64,000 nucleotides of DNA from Sediminibacterium magnilacihabitans (GCA_002973575.1 PVEQ01000011.1:1-64000), one strand, 5' to 3'; shown: positions 26,996-36,067, numbered from the stretch's first letter. The notes: generated by a model from the letters alone, not told the origin. Made by a program: numbers and translations.

Positions 26996-28090
26996 ATGAA
27001 AATAATGGAAGCCATACAGGTGTTGGAACAGGCCGCCCCGCTTTCTTACCAGGAGGGATATGATAATGCGGGATTACTCACCGGTAACAGCAACTGGAAC
27101 TGCACCGGCATACTCTGTACCCTCGACGCCACTGAGCAGGTGATCATGGAAGCCAAAGAAAGGGGATGCAACCTGGTCGTGGCCCACCACCCTATTATTT
27201 TCGGCGGATTGAAAAAAATAACAGGAAGGAATTATGTAGAAAAATCCGTTATCAGCGCCATCAAACACGATATCGTCATCTATGCCATACATACCAACCT
27301 CGATAATGTATTGCATGGGGTGAATAACCGGATAGCAGACCGTCTTGGACTGGTTTCCAGGCGCATCCTCGCCCCCAAAGACAGACAACTGATGAAACTC
27401 TGCAGTTTTGTCCCCCTGGCACAAGCCGATGAACTGCGCACCGCCCTGTTCGAAGCAGGCGCCGGGCATATTGGCCGGTACAGCGATTGCAGTTTTAATG
27501 TGGAAGGAACCGGTACTTTCAAAGGCGGGGCCGGCACCAACCCTTTTGCAGGCAACCCGGGTGAGCTGCACAGGGAAAAAGAGGTCAAATTGGAAGTCAT
27601 TTTCCCGGCCCATCTCCAGTCAAGGCTGGTGGCAGCCCTGCTCAAGTCTCACCCTTACGAAGAAGTGGCCTATGATATCATCCCCCTGGCCAATGAGCAC
27701 CCCGAAGTGGGGAGCGGCCTTATAGGAGAACTGCCCGAACCGGTAACCGAAGAAGGCTTTTTACATATACTAAAAAATGCTTTTGAATTAAGTATTGTAC
27801 GTCACACGCCTTTACTGGGGAAAAAGATACAAAAAGTGGCGCTTTGCGGGGGCGCCGGCAGCTTTTTAACCGGCCGGGCCCTGGCGGCCGGAGCCGATGT
27901 TTATGTTACGGCCGACGTTAAATACCACGAGTTTTTCGATGCCAACGACCGGCTGGTCATTGCCGATATCGGCCACTGGGAAAGTGAACAATATACCAGC
28001 GAGCTCCTGGTTGAACTTTTACAGGCTAAATTCCCTACCTTTGCCGTCCTCAAATCAGCAATCAATACCAACCCTGTTCGGTATTTTTAA
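26996..28090 (+). CDS. Nif3-like dinuclear metal-centre hexameric protein
   Basis: This 364-residue protein of the Nif3/YqfO family (GTP cyclohydrolase I type 2 group in some databases) has an uncertain biochemical role. The metal ligands are visible in VVAHHPIIFGGL (N-terminal half), AIHTNLDNVLHGVNNRIADRLGL, and the C-terminal IADIGHWESEQYTSELL. Between the halves lies an inserted PII/CutA-like domain (about 125-235), typical of the longer Bacteroidota and Gram-positive forms. The zinc-ribbon coiled-coil gene follows 23 nt downstream in the same direction. Nif3 and zinc-ribbon neighbours are a common pairing in this phylum, which suggests a shared but unknown cellular function. Confidence 0.9.
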   Translation: MKIMEAIQVLEQAAPLSYQEGYDNAGLLTGNSNWNCTGILCTLDATEQVIMEAKERGCNLVVAHHPIIFGGLKKITGRNYVEKSVISAIKHDIVIYAIHTNLDNVLHGVNNRIADRLGLVSRRILAPKDRQLMKLCSFVPLAQADELRTALFEAGAGHIGRYSDCSFNVEGTGTFKGGAGTNPFAGNPGELHREKEVKLEVIFPAHLQSRLVAALLKSHPYEEVAYDIIPLANEHPEVGSGLIGELPEPVTEEGFLHILKNAFELSIVRHTPLLGKKIQKVALCGGAGSFLTGRALAAGADVYVTADVKYHEFFDANDRLVIADIGHWESEQYTSELLVELLQAKFPTFAVLKSAINTNPVRYF

Positions 28091-28113
28091 AGCTACAAAC
28101 GACAAAACACTAT

Positions 28114-28869
28114 ATGGCTTCAGTTAAAGATTTCTCTGTTGAAGAAAAATTGGTAGCCCTCTTAAGGTTACAAAAGATTGACAGCAAACTGGATGAGATC
28201 CAGATCCTGAAAGGCGAACTGCCCATGGAAGTGAGCGACCTCGAAGATGAAGTGCATGGTTTACAGAGCCGCCAGACCCGTGTTGAAGAAGAACTCAACG
28301 GTATCACCGAGTTCATTGAAAGCAAAAAAACTGCCATCAAGGAAAGCGAAGCCCTCATCAGCAAATACGAAAAGCAAAGCGAGAACGTAAAGAATAACCG
28401 CGAATTCGAAGCCATCAACAAAGAGATCGAAATGCAGCAGCTCGAGATCAAATTGGCCGAGAAGCACATTCGCGACGCCAATGAAGAACTGGCCGATAAA
28501 GTGAAGGCGCTGGAATCTGCCAAAAAACAACTGAGCGTTAAAGAAGGCGTTCTCAATCATAAAAAAGGTGAACTGCAGAAGATCATCGCAGATACCGAAA
28601 AAGAAGAATCTCATTTTGCCAAAGACAGCGATGCTGCACGCAGCCGTATCGATGAAAGACTGCTGTACAGCTACGACCGCATCCGCAAAAGCTACCGCAA
28701 TGGCCTGGCCGTTGTACCGGTAGAAAGAGATGCCTGCGGTGGTTGCTTCAATGCCATCCCTCCTCAACGCCAGAGCGAGATCCGTTTACATAAAAAGATC
28801 ATCGTATGCGAGAACTGCGGCCGCATTCTCGTTGATGCCGACCTGAACGACAGCGTTGAAGTAAAATAG
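28114..28869 (+). CDS. Coiled-coil protein with C-terminal C4 zinc ribbon
   Basis: This 251-residue cytosolic protein is a long antiparallel coiled coil (about residues 20-190, rich in Glu/Lys/Leu heptads). It ends in a C4 zinc ribbon with the Cys pairs CGGC and CENC (about 206-240). That is the layout of the DUF164/zinc-ribbon family (CdsZ-like). Family members have been linked to RNA or nucleic-acid binding, but the role is not settled. The gene lies 23 nt after the Nif3-like gene and 3 nt before the TPR gene, which indicates a three-gene operon. No signal peptide or membrane segment is present. Confidence 0.88.
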   Translation: MASVKDFSVEEKLVALLRLQKIDSKLDEIQILKGELPMEVSDLEDEVHGLQSRQTRVEEELNGITEFIESKKTAIKESEALISKYEKQSENVKNNREFEAINKEIEMQQLEIKLAEKHIRDANEELADKVKALESAKKQLSVKEGVLNHKKGELQKIIADTEKEESHFAKDSDAARSRIDERLLYSYDRIRKSYRNGLAVVPVERDACGGCFNAIPPQRQSEIRLHKKIIVCENCGRILVDADLNDSVEVK

Positions 28870-28872
28870 GAA

Positions 28873-30360
28873 ATGAAACACTACCTGTTTCTCCTGTTAC
28901 TGTGCTGCAGTTTCCTGCAAGGGCAAACACAGCAAGTGTATGAATTCAATACCACCTGCCAACAGGCTTACCAGGAAATCACCAGGTTAAAGATCAACAG
29001 CGGACTGGCACTCATTGAAAAAGCCAGGCAACAGAATCCACATAACCTCATACCGGTTGTGCTGGAGAGCTATGCCGATTTCTATCTTCTCTTTTTCAAC
29101 GAAGACCCTGCTGAATATGCCACCCGCTATCCGCGGTTTGCGCAACGCATCAGCCAATTGGAGAAAGGTCCGCAAAGCTCCCCTTTTTATTATTTCTGCC
29201 TGAGCACTGTACGCGCCCACAAAGCATCTGTATCCATCAAGTTCGGTCATTTCTGGGATGCAGGCTGGGAATTCAGAAGAGCCTATCAGGCCATCAAAGA
29301 AAACAGGAAAGCGTTTCCCACTTTCATGCCCAACGACCTCATGTATGGCGCATTGCAGGCCGTGGTGGGTACTATTCCAAAGGGATATAAATGGCTGGCT
29401 TCCCTGTTTGGCATGAAAGGCTCGCTTACAGAAGGCATGCGCATCGTGCACGGCTTCGTTTACAGCAACGATCCCTGGGGAAGATTAATGGCTGCTGATG
29501 CCAACTTCATATACCCCTACCTCCTCTTCTATCTCGAAAACAAAAAAGAAGAAGCTTTACAATTCATCAACCAACGTAAGCTGGACCTGGTGAACAACCA
29601 CCTGCACGCTTATATGGCTGCCAACCTGGCCCTGAATAATAAGCAGGCCGATTTGACCAGGAACATCATTCTCAACAGGAATAAGTCCGACGAATACCTG
29701 CATACCCCTGTATGGGATTTTGAAATGGGCTTTGCCCGGCTTTATCACCTCGAATTGCCCGAAGCCACTTCCTGCATGGAAAGGTTTGTATCCAGTTTCA
29801 AAGGAAAATTCTACCTGAAAGACGCTTACCAGAAACTGAGCTGGTGTTATTACCTGCAAGGCAATATGCAGGCGGCAGAGGCTGCGCGGAAAAATGTACT
29901 GTCGCTCGGCGCTACCGATTCCGATGCCGATAAGCAGGCGTTGAAAGATGCCCAATCGGGCAGATGGCCCAATGTATTGTTATTGAAGACCCGCTTGCTG
30001 AATGATGGCGGTTACCATCACGATGCATTGGCACTGTTGCATGGAAAGACAGAACGCGACTTTACGCGCGAAGAAGAGAAACTGGAATTCGTTTACCGCA
30101 TGGGCCGCATTTATGATGACCTGGGCAGGGATGCAGAAGCTGTTACATTTTACCAGCAAGCCATACGCATCGGTGCAAACAGGACCGAATATTTCGCAGC
30201 CAGGGCTGCGTTGCAGGCAGGTCAGCTCTATGAATCCAAAGGCGATAAAGCCACTGCCATCTCCTATTACCGGCAATGCCTCGATATGGGAGACCATGAA
30301 TACAAAAATTCACTCGATCAAAGAGCAAAATCAGGCATCGCCCGGTGCAAAGGAGAGTAA
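28873..30360 (+). CDS. Secreted tetratricopeptide-repeat protein
   Basis: This 495-residue protein has a Sec signal peptide (MKHYLFLLLLCCSFLQGQTQ) followed by an all-helical TPR-like array. Clear TPR units occur near the C-terminus (AVTFYQQAIRIGANRTEYFAARAALQAGQLY and ATAISYYRQCLDMGDHEYK). It probably acts as a periplasmic scaffold; the partner is unknown. The start codon lies 3 nt after the stop of the zinc-ribbon gene, so the two are co-transcribed, although one product is cytosolic and the other exported. The next gene, recN, follows 98 nt later after an AT-rich gap. The middle of the protein has no recognised catalytic motif. Confidence 0.82.
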   Translation: MKHYLFLLLLCCSFLQGQTQQVYEFNTTCQQAYQEITRLKINSGLALIEKARQQNPHNLIPVVLESYADFYLLFFNEDPAEYATRYPRFAQRISQLEKGPQSSPFYYFCLSTVRAHKASVSIKFGHFWDAGWEFRRAYQAIKENRKAFPTFMPNDLMYGALQAVVGTIPKGYKWLASLFGMKGSLTEGMRIVHGFVYSNDPWGRLMAADANFIYPYLLFYLENKKEEALQFINQRKLDLVNNHLHAYMAANLALNNKQADLTRNIILNRNKSDEYLHTPVWDFEMGFARLYHLELPEATSCMERFVSSFKGKFYLKDAYQKLSWCYYLQGNMQAAEAARKNVLSLGATDSDADKQALKDAQSGRWPNVLLLKTRLLNDGGYHHDALALLHGKTERDFTREEEKLEFVYRMGRIYDDLGRDAEAVTFYQQAIRIGANRTEYFAARAALQAGQLYESKGDKATAISYYRQCLDMGDHEYKNSLDQRAKSGIARCKGE

Positions 30361-30458
30361 GCGTAATTTCTGATGGCTGATTTGTTGATTTCTGATACCG
30401 TACTTTTACTTTTGACTTTTTAATTTTAAATTTTGATTTTTGTTTTTTCATCATTCCT

Positions 30459-32114
30459 GTGTTAAAGAAACTCATCATACAGAATTACGCGATCATCGAC
30501 GAGATTGAAATTGATTTTTCATCGCAGTTGAATATGATCACCGGTGAAACCGGTGCAGGAAAGAGTATATTGATGGGAGCACTCAGCCTGATACTGGGTG
30601 AAAGGGCAGACAGCAACGTGCTGGTGAATAAAGAAAAAAAATGCTTTATTGAAGGTTATTTTGCAGTGGAAGACCGCAAGCAAGTACTGGCTTTTTTGCA
30701 AGAGCAGGAACTCGATGCAGAAGAAGAACTGATCCTTCGCAGGGAAATCGCTGCCAACGGCAAATCCCGCGCTTTCATCAACGATACACCGGCTACCTTG
30801 CAACAGTTGAAAACACTGGCTTCCCTGTTGGTTGACCTCCACCAGCAATTTGATACACTCGAGTTGGGCGACACCGATTTTCAACGCGAAGTTCTGGATG
30901 CGCTTGCAGGCAATAACCAGTTGCTTGACAATTACCAATCTCTCTTCGGGCAATGGCATGCAGTGAGTAAAGAACTCACCGCCTTGCAGGATCAAAAAAC
31001 AGCCTTCACCAAAGAAGCCGATTACCACCAATTTCTTTTCGATGAACTGAATGAAGCCGGTCTCCGCGAAAATGAATTGGAAGAGCTGGACCAGGAGTTG
31101 AAATTATTAAGCAATTCAGAAGGCATTAAAGTGGCGCTGGACAGGGTTTGTTATGAATTGAAAGAAAGCGAGCAACCCGTGACAACTGTTTTAAAACAAC
31201 TCATCCAGCAGCTACAATCGTACACATCATATCACGCCGATATTGCTGCACTCATTGCACGTTTGCAGAGCAGCCAGGTAGAGTTACAGGATATTGCAGC
31301 AGAAACCGTTCACCTGAACAATGGCGTTCATTTCGATGAAAAAAGAATCGAGTGGATCAATAACCGCTTAGTCGAAGGATATAAATTGTTGAAAAAACAC
31401 GGGGTGCAAACCACGGCCGAATTGCTCGAATTGCAAACAGCGCTCGAAAATAAATTACAGGCTGTGCTGGACATCGATGATGCTATCGCCGCTAAAGAAA
31501 CAGCGCAATCCCGTTTATATGAGTCGGCCAGCCAGTTGGCTGTCACCATTTCCAAAGCAAGACACCAGCAGGTAAAACCCCTCGAGGAAAAAGTAAACCA
31601 CTTGCTCAAACAGGTAGGTATGCCCAACGCGCGACTCAAAGTACAAATCAACGATACGGCATTGCAGCCGTTTGGAAAGGACCAGGTGGAATTCCTTTTC
31701 GATGCCAACAAAAGCAACCGCTTCGAGCCTGTTCGCAAAGTGGCCAGTGGCGGCGAATTGAGCAGGCTCATGCTTTGCATCAAATCATTGGTTGCTCAAT
31801 CGATCAACCTGCCTACCCTGATCTTCGATGAAATAGATACGGGCATTTCAGGTGAAGCTGCCAAACAGGTAGGGCTTATCATGAAGGAATTGGCAGCGAG
31901 CCGGCAGATCATCTGTATCACGCACCAGCCACAGATCGCAGGCAAGGCCCATGCACATTTCTTTGTGTACAAAGAAGTAGTCAACAACCAGGTCAAGACC
32001 AATATCAGGCTGCTCAACCAGGATGAACGCATTACCACCATTGCCCAGATGCTCAGCGGCGAAAAGCCTACGGCGGCTGCATTGGAGAACGCAAAAGAGT
32101 TGATTGCTGATTAA
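30459..32114 (+). CDS. recN: DNA repair protein RecN (SMC-like ATPase)
   Basis: RecN is an SMC-family ATPase that acts on DNA ends during double-strand break repair. The 551-residue protein shows the N-terminal Walker A in MITGETGAGKSILMGALSLI, long coiled coils in the middle (about 160-370), the ABC signature VASGGELSRLMLCIK, the Walker B TLIFDEIDTGISGEAA, and the His-switch region CITHQPQIAGKA. The start codon is GTG at 30459 (VLKKLIIQNYAIIDEI), the only position that gives the conserved N-terminus. The length is normal. A palindromic element follows 8 nt after the stop and precedes fabI. An AT-rich 98-nt spacer precedes the gene. Confidence 0.96.
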   Translation: MLKKLIIQNYAIIDEIEIDFSSQLNMITGETGAGKSILMGALSLILGERADSNVLVNKEKKCFIEGYFAVEDRKQVLAFLQEQELDAEEELILRREIAANGKSRAFINDTPATLQQLKTLASLLVDLHQQFDTLELGDTDFQREVLDALAGNNQLLDNYQSLFGQWHAVSKELTALQDQKTAFTKEADYHQFLFDELNEAGLRENELEELDQELKLLSNSEGIKVALDRVCYELKESEQPVTTVLKQLIQQLQSYTSYHADIAALIARLQSSQVELQDIAAETVHLNNGVHFDEKRIEWINNRLVEGYKLLKKHGVQTTAELLELQTALENKLQAVLDIDDAIAAKETAQSRLYESASQLAVTISKARHQQVKPLEEKVNHLLKQVGMPNARLKVQINDTALQPFGKDQVEFLFDANKSNRFEPVRKVASGGELSRLMLCIKSLVAQSINLPTLIFDEIDTGISGEAAKQVGLIMKELAASRQIICITHQPQIAGKAHAHFFVYKEVVNNQVKTNIRLLNQDERITTIAQMLSGEKPTAAALENAKELIAD

Positions 32115-32122
32115 TAATAATC

Positions 32123-32200
32123 GTCATCCTGAGCGAGCGAAGCGAGTCGAAGGAGCTGCTGAGCATTCGGGCAGATCCCTCGGCTACGCTCGGGATGACG
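32123..32200. repeat. CGTCATCC palindromic element, copy 2 (simple form)
   Basis: A 78-bp element with the first arm CGTCATCCTGAGCGAGCG and the opposite arm ending GCTCGGGATGACG. It lies between recN and fabI, which are co-directional, so it is probably transcribed or serves as the recN terminator. Confidence 0.85.
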
Positions 32201-32251
32201 AACAATAAAACATATATTCCCTATTTTTACACCCAACCTATAACAATAGCT

Positions 32252-33070
32252 ATGGCTTACAATTTACTAAAAGGAAAACGAGGAATCATTACCGGCGCTC
32301 TGGATGAAAATTCCATTGCCTGGAAAGTAGCAGAGAAAGCACACGAAGAAGGCGCCAGTTTTGTATTAACCAATGCACCCATCGCCATGCGCATGGGCGA
32401 GATCAAAAAACTGGCAGAGAAAACCGGTTCCGAGATCATCCCGGCCGATGCAACCAGCGTTGAAGACCTTACCAACCTGTTTACCAAATCGCAGGAAGTA
32501 TTGGGCGGCAAAATAGATTTTGTATTGCACTCCATTGGCATGAGTGTCAACGTGCGTAAGAACGTTCCTTATGTTGAATCCAATTACGAATATTTCCAGA
32601 AAGGGATCGATGTATCGGCCATGTCTTTACACAAGATGCTGTCCGTTGCCTGGAAACTCGATGCCATCAACGAATGGGGCAGCGTGGTAGCGCTCACTTA
32701 TATGGCCGCACAGCGCGTGTTCCCTTTTTATACCGATATGGCCGATATCAAAGCCATGCTGGAATCCATTGCACGTAGCTTTGGTTATCAATATGGTCTG
32801 TCAAAAAAAGTTCGCATCAATACGGTTTCGCAATCACCCACCAAAACTACCGCCGGTACCGGTATCAAAGGCTTCGGTGATTTTTATGATTATGCGAATG
32901 CCATTGCTCCGTTGGGCAATGCCACTGCCGAAGATTGCGCCAATTATTGCATCACCCTTTTCTCCGATCTCACACGCATGGTAACCATGCAGAACCTGTT
33001 CCACGACGGGGGGTATTCGAATACTGGTGTGAGTATGGAAGTAATGCAGAAATTAGGTATCACAGGATAA
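32252..33070 (+). CDS. fabI: Enoyl-[acyl-carrier-protein] reductase FabI
   Basis: FabI reduces the trans-2-enoyl-ACP double bond with NAD(P)H, the last step of each fatty-acid elongation cycle. The 272-residue short-chain dehydrogenase-type protein begins MAYNLLKGKRGIITGALDENSIAW (the cofactor loop). It has the catalytic pair in FYTDMADIKAML, where Tyr-x6-Lys is complete, and the substrate loop SQSPTKTTAGTGIKGF. The upstream in-frame ATG at 32195 lies inside the palindromic element and is rejected as the start. The near-consensus core TATTTTTA precedes the gene by about 22 nt. It is followed by a hairpin shared with the convergent DUF2795 gene. Confidence 0.95.
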   Translation: MAYNLLKGKRGIITGALDENSIAWKVAEKAHEEGASFVLTNAPIAMRMGEIKKLAEKTGSEIIPADATSVEDLTNLFTKSQEVLGGKIDFVLHSIGMSVNVRKNVPYVESNYEYFQKGIDVSAMSLHKMLSVAWKLDAINEWGSVVALTYMAAQRVFPFYTDMADIKAMLESIARSFGYQYGLSKKVRINTVSQSPTKTTAGTGIKGFGDFYDYANAIAPLGNATAEDCANYCITLFSDLTRMVTMQNLFHDGGYSNTGVSMEVMQKLGITG

Positions 33071-33103
33071 AAACAAAAAAGCCATTCACATAAATGAATG
33101 GCT
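33071..33103 (-). terminator. Terminator of the DUF2795 gene (between convergent fabI and DUF2795)
   Basis: A 9-bp perfect stem (33080-33088 with 33095-33103) has a 6-nt loop. Read leftward it is followed by a T-rich tract (the complement of AAAACAAAAAA, from 33071). The tract favours termination of the leftward small gene. The same hairpin may weakly stop fabI transcription. Confidence 0.8.
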
Positions 33104-33124
33104 CACTAACTATTTTAAGGGATC

Positions 33125-33346
33125 TTAGTACTCGTCTTCGTTGAACATAAAATCTTCCTGGCTGGGATAATCGGGCCAGATATCTTCAATGCTCTCGTAC
33201 ACTTCTCCCTCGTCTTCGAGTTCCTGAAGATTCTCTACCACTTCGATAGGCGCCCCGCTCCGGATGGAATAATCGATCAGTTCATCCTTGGTGGCGGGCC
33301 AGGGAGCTTCTTCCAGGTAACTTGCTAATTCTAATGTCCAGAACAT
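33125..33346 (-). CDS. DUF2795-family small acidic protein
   Basis: This 73-residue very acidic protein carries the DUF2795 pattern LASYLEEAPWPATKDELIDYSIRSGAPIEVVENLQEL. Its tail is rich in Glu/Asp (EDEGEVYESIEDIWPDYPSQEDFMFNEDEY). Such short proteins are common in Bacteroidota and have no known biochemical role. The gene is a single unit with its own promoter core (33366-33373) and terminator. A weak AGAGG lies about 8 nt before the ATG. The tail is typical of homologues, so the gene looks intact. Confidence 0.85.
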   Translation of the reverse strand: MFWTLELASYLEEAPWPATKDELIDYSIRSGAPIEVVENLQELEDEGEVYESIEDIWPDYPSQEDFMFNEDEY

Positions 33347-33365
33347 ATTTACCTCTAATTTTTTG

Positions 33366-33373
33366 CAAATGTA
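33366..33373 (-). promoter_or_regulatory. Promoter core TACATTTG before the DUF2795 gene
   Basis: An exact minus-strand match to TAnnTTTG, 19 nt before the ATG at 33346. Here, unlike several neighbours, a normal short leader with a possible AGAGG site is predicted. Confidence 0.55.
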
Positions 33374-33434
33374 GCCGTATAAATGATATCACCAAACCCC
33401 AGTCCAAAAATTACCCAATATATCCCCCCTGTTG

Positions 33435-33442
33435 TACGTTTG
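33435..33442 (+). promoter_or_regulatory. Promoter core TACGTTTG before the LolD-like gene
   Basis: An exact match to TAnnTTTG, 23 nt before the ATG at 33466. It supports the ATG at 33466 over the far-upstream in-frame ATG at 33322, which would overlap the divergent DUF2795 gene. Confidence 0.55.
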
Positions 33443-33465
33443 CAGGGCTAATACCTACCATCCAG

Positions 33466-34116
33466 ATGCTGAAAGCAGAACAGATCACTAAACGATACGA
33501 CAGTCTACAAGTATTGAAAGGCGTGGATATCACCGTTTCAAAAGGTGAGATCGTAAGCATTGTGGGCTCTTCGGGGGCTGGAAAAAGCACTTTGCTGCAT
33601 ATCCTGGGTACGCTCGACAATGCCGATAGCGGTACCATCACGCTGAACAACCAGCAGATCGGCCTCCTCAAAGGCAAAAAACTGGCTGCCTTTCGCAATC
33701 AGCACATCGGGTTCGTTTTCCAGTTCCATCATCTCCTGCCCGAATTCACCGCCCTTGAAAATGTTTCCATTCCCGGCTGGGTAGCCGGAACCCGTAAAAA
33801 AGAAGTAGCTGAAAGGGCTACGGCCCTTTTAACCCGGTTGGGTCTTGAAGACCGGCTGCACAATAAACCCCAGCAATTATCGGGCGGCGAACAGCAACGC
33901 GTTGCCGTAGCCAGGGCGCTCATCAATCAACCCGATATAGTATTTGCCGATGAGCCCACCGGTAATCTCGACAGTACCAATGCCGCAGCGCTTCACGAGC
34001 TATTCGTTCAACTGCAAAAGGAGTTCCAGCAAACATTCCTGATCGTTACCCATAATGAAGAACTCGCTGCCATGAGCGACAGGGTGTTGCACATGAAGGA
34101 CGGAAGAATTATCTGA
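33466..34116 (+). CDS. LolD/MacB-type ABC transporter ATP-binding protein
   Basis: This 216-residue ATPase is of the LolD (lipoprotein-release) and MacB-like group. It shows Walker A (GSSGAGKSTLLH), the Q-loop (FVFQFHHLLPEFTALENV), the ABC signature (QLSGGEQQRVAVARAL), Walker B ([14 protein letters not shown]) and the H-loop (LIVTHNEELA). The subgroup is judged from PTGNLDS and the short length. It would need an inner-membrane permease (LolC/E- or FtsX-like) that is not encoded next to it, as is common for lolD in Bacteroidota. The start is chosen by the family N-terminus MLKAEQITKRYDS. A palindromic element follows directly after the stop. Confidence 0.88.
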   Translation: MLKAEQITKRYDSLQVLKGVDITVSKGEIVSIVGSSGAGKSTLLHILGTLDNADSGTITLNNQQIGLLKGKKLAAFRNQHIGFVFQFHHLLPEFTALENVSIPGWVAGTRKKEVAERATALLTRLGLEDRLHNKPQQLSGGEQQRVAVARALINQPDIVFADEPTGNLDSTNAAALHELFVQLQKEFQQTFLIVTHNEELAAMSDRVLHMKDGRII

Positions 34117-34117
34117 A

Positions 34118-34218
34118 CGTCATCCCGAGTACTCTCGATCGTCATCCCGAGCGCAGCCGAGGGATCTACACGAATGTTGAGCAGGTCCTTCGACTCGCTT
34201 CGCTCGCTCAGGATGACG
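34118..34218. repeat. CGTCATCC palindromic element, copy 3 (tandem arm)
   Basis: The element begins with a partial extra arm (CGTCATCCCGAG, 34118-34129), followed 10 nt later by the full arm CGTCATCCCGAGCGCAGCC. It ends in CTCAGGATGACG. It fills the whole gap between the convergent LolD-like and adenosyltransferase genes, one base from each stop. Confidence 0.85.
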
Positions 34219-34219
34219 T

Positions 34220-34783
34220 TCAGGTGGTTCTCGGTTTCCAGGGTATTTCCGCTACGCCTAACAGGTGCCCTAAGTAGCGCGATAACATAAACAAATAATC
34301 GCTCAACCGGTTCAGGTATTTAATCACCAATGCTTCTATGAACATTGCCTGCTCCTGCATGTGCACGCAACAACGCTCTGCACGGCGACAAATACAGCGC
34401 GCCACATGTGCATGTGAAATGGCCGGATGGCCGCCCGGCAGTATAAAAGATTTCATAACCGGTAATGCATCGTTCATCCTGTCGATCTCCCGTTCAAGGA
34501 AACTGATGTCGGCCTCTTTCAGATCGGGCACTTTCATCAACGGCTCCTTATCGGGGTCGCAGGCCAGCGAGGCGCCGATGGTAAACAATCGGTCCTGCAC
34601 TTCTTTCAACACTGTTTTGGAATGCGCATCTGCAACCAGGTCGTTCACCACCCCAATGTAAGAATTCAATTCATCTACCGTACCGTAAGCTTCTATGCGT
34701 ATATGACTTTTGGGAACCTTGGTTCCGCCAATCAGTGAAGTCTTACCAAGATCGCCGGTCTTCGTATATATTTTTATGGCCAT
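34220..34783 (-). CDS. Cob(I)yrinic acid a,c-diamide adenosyltransferase (PduO type)
   Basis: This enzyme transfers the 5'-deoxyadenosyl group of ATP to cob(I)alamin, forming coenzyme B12. The 187-residue four-helix-bundle protein has the PduO-type motifs KIYTKTGDLGKTSLIGG (ATP site), EAYGTVDELNSYIG and AERCCVHM near the end of the bundle (the Arg-rich ATP-contact segment). The start MAIKIYTKT is chosen over an upstream ATG at 34813, which would begin in the palindromic element. No other cobalamin gene is adjacent and there is no cobalamin riboswitch here. It probably serves salvage and a B12-dependent mutase elsewhere. Confidence 0.92.
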   Translation of the reverse strand: MAIKIYTKTGDLGKTSLIGGTKVPKSHIRIEAYGTVDELNSYIGVVNDLVADAHSKTVLKEVQDRLFTIGASLACDPDKEPLMKVPDLKEADISFLEREIDRMNDALPVMKSFILPGGHPAISHAHVARCICRRAERCCVHMQEQAMFIEALVIKYLNRLSDYLFMLSRYLGHLLGVAEIPWKPRTT

Positions 34784-34807
34784 AAAAAATTCTGATTTTA
34801 AAGCTGC

Positions 34808-34909
34808 CGTCATCCCGAGCGCGTTTCGGTCGTCATCCCGAGCGTAGCCGAGGGATCTGCACGAATGTTCAGCAGGTCCTTCGACTCGCTTCGCTCGCTC
34901 AGGATGACG
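34808..34909. repeat. CGTCATCC palindromic element, copy 4 (tandem arm)
   Basis: As in copy 3, a partial extra arm (CGTCATCCCGAGCGCG) precedes the full arm, and the element ends in CTCAGGATGACG. It lies between the adenosyltransferase and the second LolD-like gene, which are co-directional. Its right end is 4 nt from the stop of the ATPase gene. Confidence 0.85.
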
Positions 34910-34913
34910 TACA

Positions 34914-35621
34914 TTAATGATGAATCATCATTGCTTCCTTCAACTTATCACTTTCAATGACGCCGTCTCTCATGCGTACGATCCTGTGCGCATAAGCAGC
35001 GATGTCTTCTTCGTGTGTTACCAGCACCACCGTGTTTCCTGCTTCCTGTATTTTGGAGAATATTTCCATTACTTCAGCAGAGGTTCTGGTATCGAGGTTG
35101 CCGGTAGGCTCATCGGCCAGTAACAAGGAAGGGTTGTTTACCAGGGCACGGGCAATAGCCACACGCTGTATCTGTCCGCCACTCAGCTCATTCGACTTGT
35201 GATGGCTCCTCGTTTCCAATCCCACTTTCTTCAGCGCTTCCATAGCCCTTTCCGTTCTTTCCTTCCGGCCTATCCCTGCATAGATCAATGGCAGCGCCAC
35301 GTTTTCAGCCGCAGTGAGCCTGGGCAGGAGATTAAACTGCTGGAACACAAATCCTATTTCCGTATTGCGCACACTGGCCAGGCTGTCGTCCGGCATCTTG
35401 CTCACATCGAGCCCGTTCAAAATATACCTGCCACCGGTTGGAGAATCGAGACAGCCCAAAATATTCATCAATGTACTCTTGCCGCTGCCCGAAGGACCCA
35501 TCAGGGCCACGTATTCATTTTTGGATATCTCAAGCGATACGCCTTTCAACGCCTGTATCGCCTGGTTGCCCATGAAATAGCTTTTTTCAATCGATTCTAA
35601 CTGGATGATCGGGTTGCTCAT
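34914..35621 (-). CDS. MacB/LolD-type ABC transporter ATP-binding protein
   Basis: This second ATPase of the MacB/LolD group has 235 residues. It shows Walker A ([15 protein letters not shown]), [18 protein letters not shown], the signature [17 protein letters not shown], Walker [14 protein letters not shown] and H-loop [10 protein letters not shown]. MacB-type partners would be an FtsX-like permease and a membrane-fusion protein, neither of which is adjacent. gatC starts 4 nt upstream and is co-directional, so the two are probably one transcript even though their roles are unrelated. It is similar to the ATPase at 33466 but clearly not a recent copy. Confidence 0.88.
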   Translation of the reverse strand: MSNPIIQLESIEKSYFMGNQAIQALKGVSLEISKNEYVALMGPSGSGKSTLMNILGCLDSPTGGRYILNGLDVSKMPDDSLASVRNTEIGFVFQQFNLLPRLTAAENVALPLIYAGIGRKERTERAMEALKKVGLETRSHHKSNELSGGQIQRVAIARALVNNPSLLLADEPTGNLDTRTSAEVMEIFSKIQEAGNTVVLVTHEEDIAAYAHRIVRMRDGVIESDKLKEAMMIHH

Positions 35622-35625
35622 ACGA

Positions 35626-35916
35626 TTATTTTTTGATGACCTTCGGCACTTTAAAGAATGCTTCGTCTTTCACCGGCGCATTCATCAGCGCTTCGCCACG
35701 TGTTACCGATCCGCCCAGTTCATCATTCCTTAACACATTGGCTGCATCGCTGATGTGCAGCAATGGCATTACACCACGGGTATCCAGTTCCTGGAGCTTT
35801 TCTACAAACGCCACTATCTTCTGTAAATCGGCGCCAATAGATCGCTTTTCCGCTTCGCTGAATTCCAGCCTTGATAAATGGGCCAGGTTATTGATCATTT
35901 CAGGGGTGATGTCCAT
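35626..35916 (-). CDS. gatC: Asp-tRNA(Asn)/Glu-tRNA(Gln) amidotransferase subunit C
   Basis: GatC is the small stabilising subunit of the GatCAB complex, which makes Gln-tRNA(Gln) or Asn-tRNA(Asn) by transamidation. The 96-residue protein matches the family through [41 protein letters not shown] and the Pro/His segment GVMPLLHIS. The C-terminus ([13 protein letters not shown]) is typical. The start is fixed by family alignment and by the promoter core 5 nt upstream. gatA and gatB are not in the window. It is followed by an ATPase gene after 4 nt. Confidence 0.93.
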   Translation of the reverse strand: MDITPEMINNLAHLSRLEFSEAEKRSIGADLQKIVAFVEKLQELDTRGVMPLLHISDAANVLRNDELGGSVTRGEALMNAPVKDEAFFKVPKVIKK

Positions 35917-35921
35917 GTGAA

Positions 35922-35929
35922 CAAAAATA
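35922..35929 (-). promoter_or_regulatory. Promoter core TATTTTTG before gatC
   Basis: An exact minus-strand match to TAnnTTTG, ending five bases (TTCAC) before the gatC ATG. It predicts a leaderless or nearly leaderless gatC mRNA. Confidence 0.65.
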
Positions 35930-36067
35930 ATTGAAAGCCAGCCATTTCTCCCCGGTTTCTTGTTAAACGGCAAGCCGATATTAACATTGGGTTAATAAAT
36001 GCTTCGCCCGGCATGGCAACAAATCGCGCTTTTAAGTGTATATTGTAGCAACTAATCCCCCCTGATT

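Noticed and set aside
33466..35621. The two LolD/MacB-like ATPases as one recent duplication
   Set aside because: They are on opposite strands, differ in length and in many residues outside the ATP motifs, and share no flanking sequence except the dispersed repeat.
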